DNA of 64,000 bases from Actinomycetes bacterium. GTDB lineage: Bacteria > Actinomycetota > Acidimicrobiia > Acidimicrobiales > Palsa-688. Under the pieces are notes generated by a model. It saw only the letters and a list, made by a program, of their open reading frames with translations, did no database searches and was not told the origin of the DNA. A program made the translations under genes and the position numbers. This document shows, in pieces, positions 62,502 to 64,000 of the stretch; the first letter of the stretch is position 1, and each line of letters begins with the position of its first letter. The DNA lies in assembly GCA_021828475.1 (NCBI GenBank), contig JAJZIY010000002.1, forward strand, positions 62,001 through 126,000, written 5' to 3'.

Positions 62502-63470
62502 ATGCCGTCGCACATGACCGTGCAGGTGCGACCCGGGGCCAGCGCCGGTCAGCCACGGTGCAAGGCCGGCAGGCACCGGCTCCTTGCTGTGGCCGGCGCC
62601 ACGCTATTGCTGGCCAGCGGCTTGGTGCACTTGTACCTCTACTTCAACGGGTACGGGCCGGTGCCAACGATCGGCACTTTGTTCTTGGTGCAGTTCGGGG
62701 CCTGCGTCCTCATCGCTCCCGCCATCCTGGCGACGGGGGGTGTCGTGGCCCCGGCAGCGGGTGCCCTGTTCGCCCTGGCAACGCTCGGCGGTTACCTGCT
62801 CAGCCTGACCGTCGAGCTCTTCGGCTTCAAGGAGGTCCCGACGTCGTACGGGGCCCTGGCCGGCGCCTTGGAGGTCGCAACCTTCGCCGCCCTCTCCACC
62901 GTGGCTCTCTCCAGGCTGGCTCTTGACGCGCGGGCCCAGGGCGCAGCAGCGGCCATCGTGCGGCGCGCCCAGGGGACGCTCGTCGCCGGGTTGGCGCTTG
63001 CTGCCGCTCTGGCCCTGGCTCTCGAGCTGCTCCTCGTCAGCCCTGTCGCCGGCGCCGGTGCAGCCGGCGCGCGGTCCACCGCGGGAGCAGCCACGGTGGT
63101 GCAGCTGCGCCTTGCCCACTACGGCGAGGTGCTGGCCACCCCGGGCCACGTGACGCTCTACCTGCTTTCTGACGAGAGCCCAGGCCACATCACCTGTAAC
63201 TCCGGGTGCCTGTCGATCTGGCCGCCGTTGCTCCTGCCCCCCGACCGGGCAGTACCCCGGGGAGCGCCTGGCGTGAGGGGGAGGCTCGGGACAGTGGACC
63301 GGGGCAACGCACGCCAGGTCACCTACAACGGGTTCCCCTTGTACACCTACGCCGGTGACCCGGGGCCCGCCGGCTCGGCCGGCCAGGGCATCGCGTCCTA
63401 CGGGGGGACGTGGTACATGGTGCGGGCCGCGGCCATGGCGCACTCGTCGACACCGGTCAAAACCGGCTGA
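62502..63470 (+). CDS. membrane protein with four helices and a C-terminal SCO0930-type repeat domain
   Basis: 322 residues. Membrane helices at about 27-48 (LLAVAGATLLLASGLVHLYL), 60-80 (FLVQFGACVLIAPAILATGG), 84-105 and a last one near 165-185 (TLVAGLALAAALALALELLL), then an extracytoplasmic domain with VTLYLLSDESPGHITCNSGC, LSIWPPLLLP and QVTYNGFPLYTYAGDPGPAG, GTWYMVRAA. This is the same repeat as in the divergent gene, here tethered to the membrane. The integral part resembles small DoxX- or cupredoxin-like helical modules, but I cannot name it. Confidence 0.85.
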   Translation: MPSHMTVQVRPGASAGQPRCKAGRHRLLAVAGATLLLASGLVHLYLYFNGYGPVPTIGTLFLVQFGACVLIAPAILATGGVVAPAAGALFALATLGGYLLSLTVELFGFKEVPTSYGALAGALEVATFAALSTVALSRLALDARAQGAAAAIVRRAQGTLVAGLALAAALALALELLLVSPVAGAGAAGARSTAGAATVVQLRLAHYGEVLATPGHVTLYLLSDESPGHITCNSGCLSIWPPLLLPPDRAVPRGAPGVRGRLGTVDRGNARQVTYNGFPLYTYAGDPGPAGSAGQGIASYGGTWYMVRAAAMAHSSTPVKTG

Positions 63471-63530
63471 GCTCGCGCACCCGCCCGGCGAGCACCGGCT
63501 CCGCCGCCTCGAAGTCTGCCCAAGCCGCCG

Positions 63531-64000
63531 TCACGGCCGGCTGGGCACGCTCGGGGCCGAGTGGGCTGCCGGCTCCGGTGCCGCCCTCCCCCCGGCCGGG
63601 CGGCGGAGCACGGCACCAAGCACCGTCGGCTCCACGGCGTCCACCACCGAGTACGCGAGCGGCCGCAGCAGCGTGAAGGCCAGCACCACCGCCGAAGACA
63701 GGAGGTAACCCGCCACCACGTCACCGGGGTAGTGCGCACCCACGTAGACCCGGGCGAAACACAGCAGGAGCCCGAACACCACGTTGGCCCCGACGAGCGC
63801 CGGGACGGCTCTCGGAAGGGTGCGCCGGCGTTGGGCGGCTCCGGCGAGCGCGTGAGCCATGTGCTGGCGGCGGCTCCAAAGCTCGCCACCCAGCACCAGG
63901 AGGACCGAGAGGGTCAGCCCGCCGGCGACGATCGAGTGGTCGGAGGGGAAGGCGTAGTCGTTGGCCTTGGGCACGAGCACCAGGACGTGGGGATGGGCCA
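63531..64000 (-). CDS. PAP2-family phosphatase, 5' end beyond window
   Basis: The frame is open to 64000; about 156 C-terminal residues are visible. PAP2 motifs 2 and 3 are present: NDYAFPSDHSIVAGGLTLSV (PSDH) and ARVYVGAHYPGDVVAGYLLS (R-x5-H-x3-D); motif 1 is outside the window. Several membrane helices alternate with these. Substrates may be phosphatidate, undecaprenyl pyrophosphate or similar lipids. Convergent with the membrane protein upstream. Confidence 0.9.
   Translation of the reverse strand, partial: AHPHVLVLVPKANDYAFPSDHSIVAGGLTLSVLLVLGGELWSRRQHMAHALAGAAQRRRTLPRAVPALVGANVVFGLLLCFARVYVGAHYPGDVVAGYLLSSAVVLAFTLLRPLAYSVVDAVEPTVLGAVLRRPAGGRAAPEPAAHSAPSVPSRP

Overview
The window is about 64 kb of a high-GC chromosome with dense genes, many GTG starts and frequent 4-bp GTGA/ATGA start-stop overlaps. 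This points to an actinobacterium. The C-terminal repeats of the 1986-residue protein at 40681-46641, of the type GYWL-x4-G-x2-FAFG, are a hallmark I associate with Acidimicrobiia. I therefore infer an Acidimicrobiales-like organism, without a marker-gene test. Both ends cut through genes: a TetR regulator on the left and a PAP2 phosphatase on the right.

Layout. 1-6.6 kb: a TetR regulator, then a NarL-type response regulator and histidine kinase divergent from a four-gene export-type operon (lipoprotein, membrane-fusion-like protein, ABC ATPase, permease). 6.7-11.2 kb: a LarA-like protein, a diguanylate cyclase and a TM0106-type RecB/RNase H-like nuclease. 11.3-18.3 kb: a small catabolic block (alcohol dehydrogenase, cupin, carboxymuconolactone decarboxylase, aldo/keto reductase, ROK regulator) mixed with broken genes (XRE regulator, DUF2255, C-terminal third of a GH38 alpha-mannosidase). 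18.5-21.2 kb: toxin-antitoxin genes (PIN toxin/RHH antitoxin, HicB with a damaged HicA), a Stf0 sulfotransferase and gene relics. 21.2-30.2 kb: a large ATPase-LuxR regulator, a 1516-residue secreted YVTN/PKD protein with a perfect internal DNA duplication, and an excisionase-like gene with relics next to tRNA-Gly(CCC).

30.8-37.6 kb is a signalling island: an EAL protein with a dead GGDEF, CheR, a receiver-CheX-like fusion, a candidate structured RNA behind a strong promoter, a GAF-SpoIIE phosphatase and an orphan Vsr endonuclease. 37.5-47.7 kb: HtrA-type protease, cyclophilin, DksA-type zinc finger, the giant lectin/DUF11/propeller protein, DUF2630 and a DUF218 protein. 47.7-56.7 kb: divergent glpD/glpK for glycerol use, an SMP-30 lactonase, GlgX debranching enzyme, universal stress protein, S51 peptidase and a STAS/anti-sigma kinase pair. 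57.2-60.3 kb: a sugar ABC importer operon behind a LacI-type operator. 60.3-64 kb: a ClpX-type zinc-finger/HTH protein with twin palindromic operators, a VOC protein, a glycoside hydrolase relic, two divergent genes sharing a secreted-repeat domain and a common upstream motif, and the PAP2 gene.

The themes are carbohydrate and glycerol uptake, large secreted surface proteins, c-di-GMP/chemotaxis-type signalling, and an unusually visible load of decayed genes between intact ones. I see no CRISPR array, intact insertion sequence, integrase or rRNA gene. The best candidates for something undescribed are the RNA at 35297-35387, the twin-operator regulator at 60.3 kb and the divergent pair at 61.6-63.5 kb.
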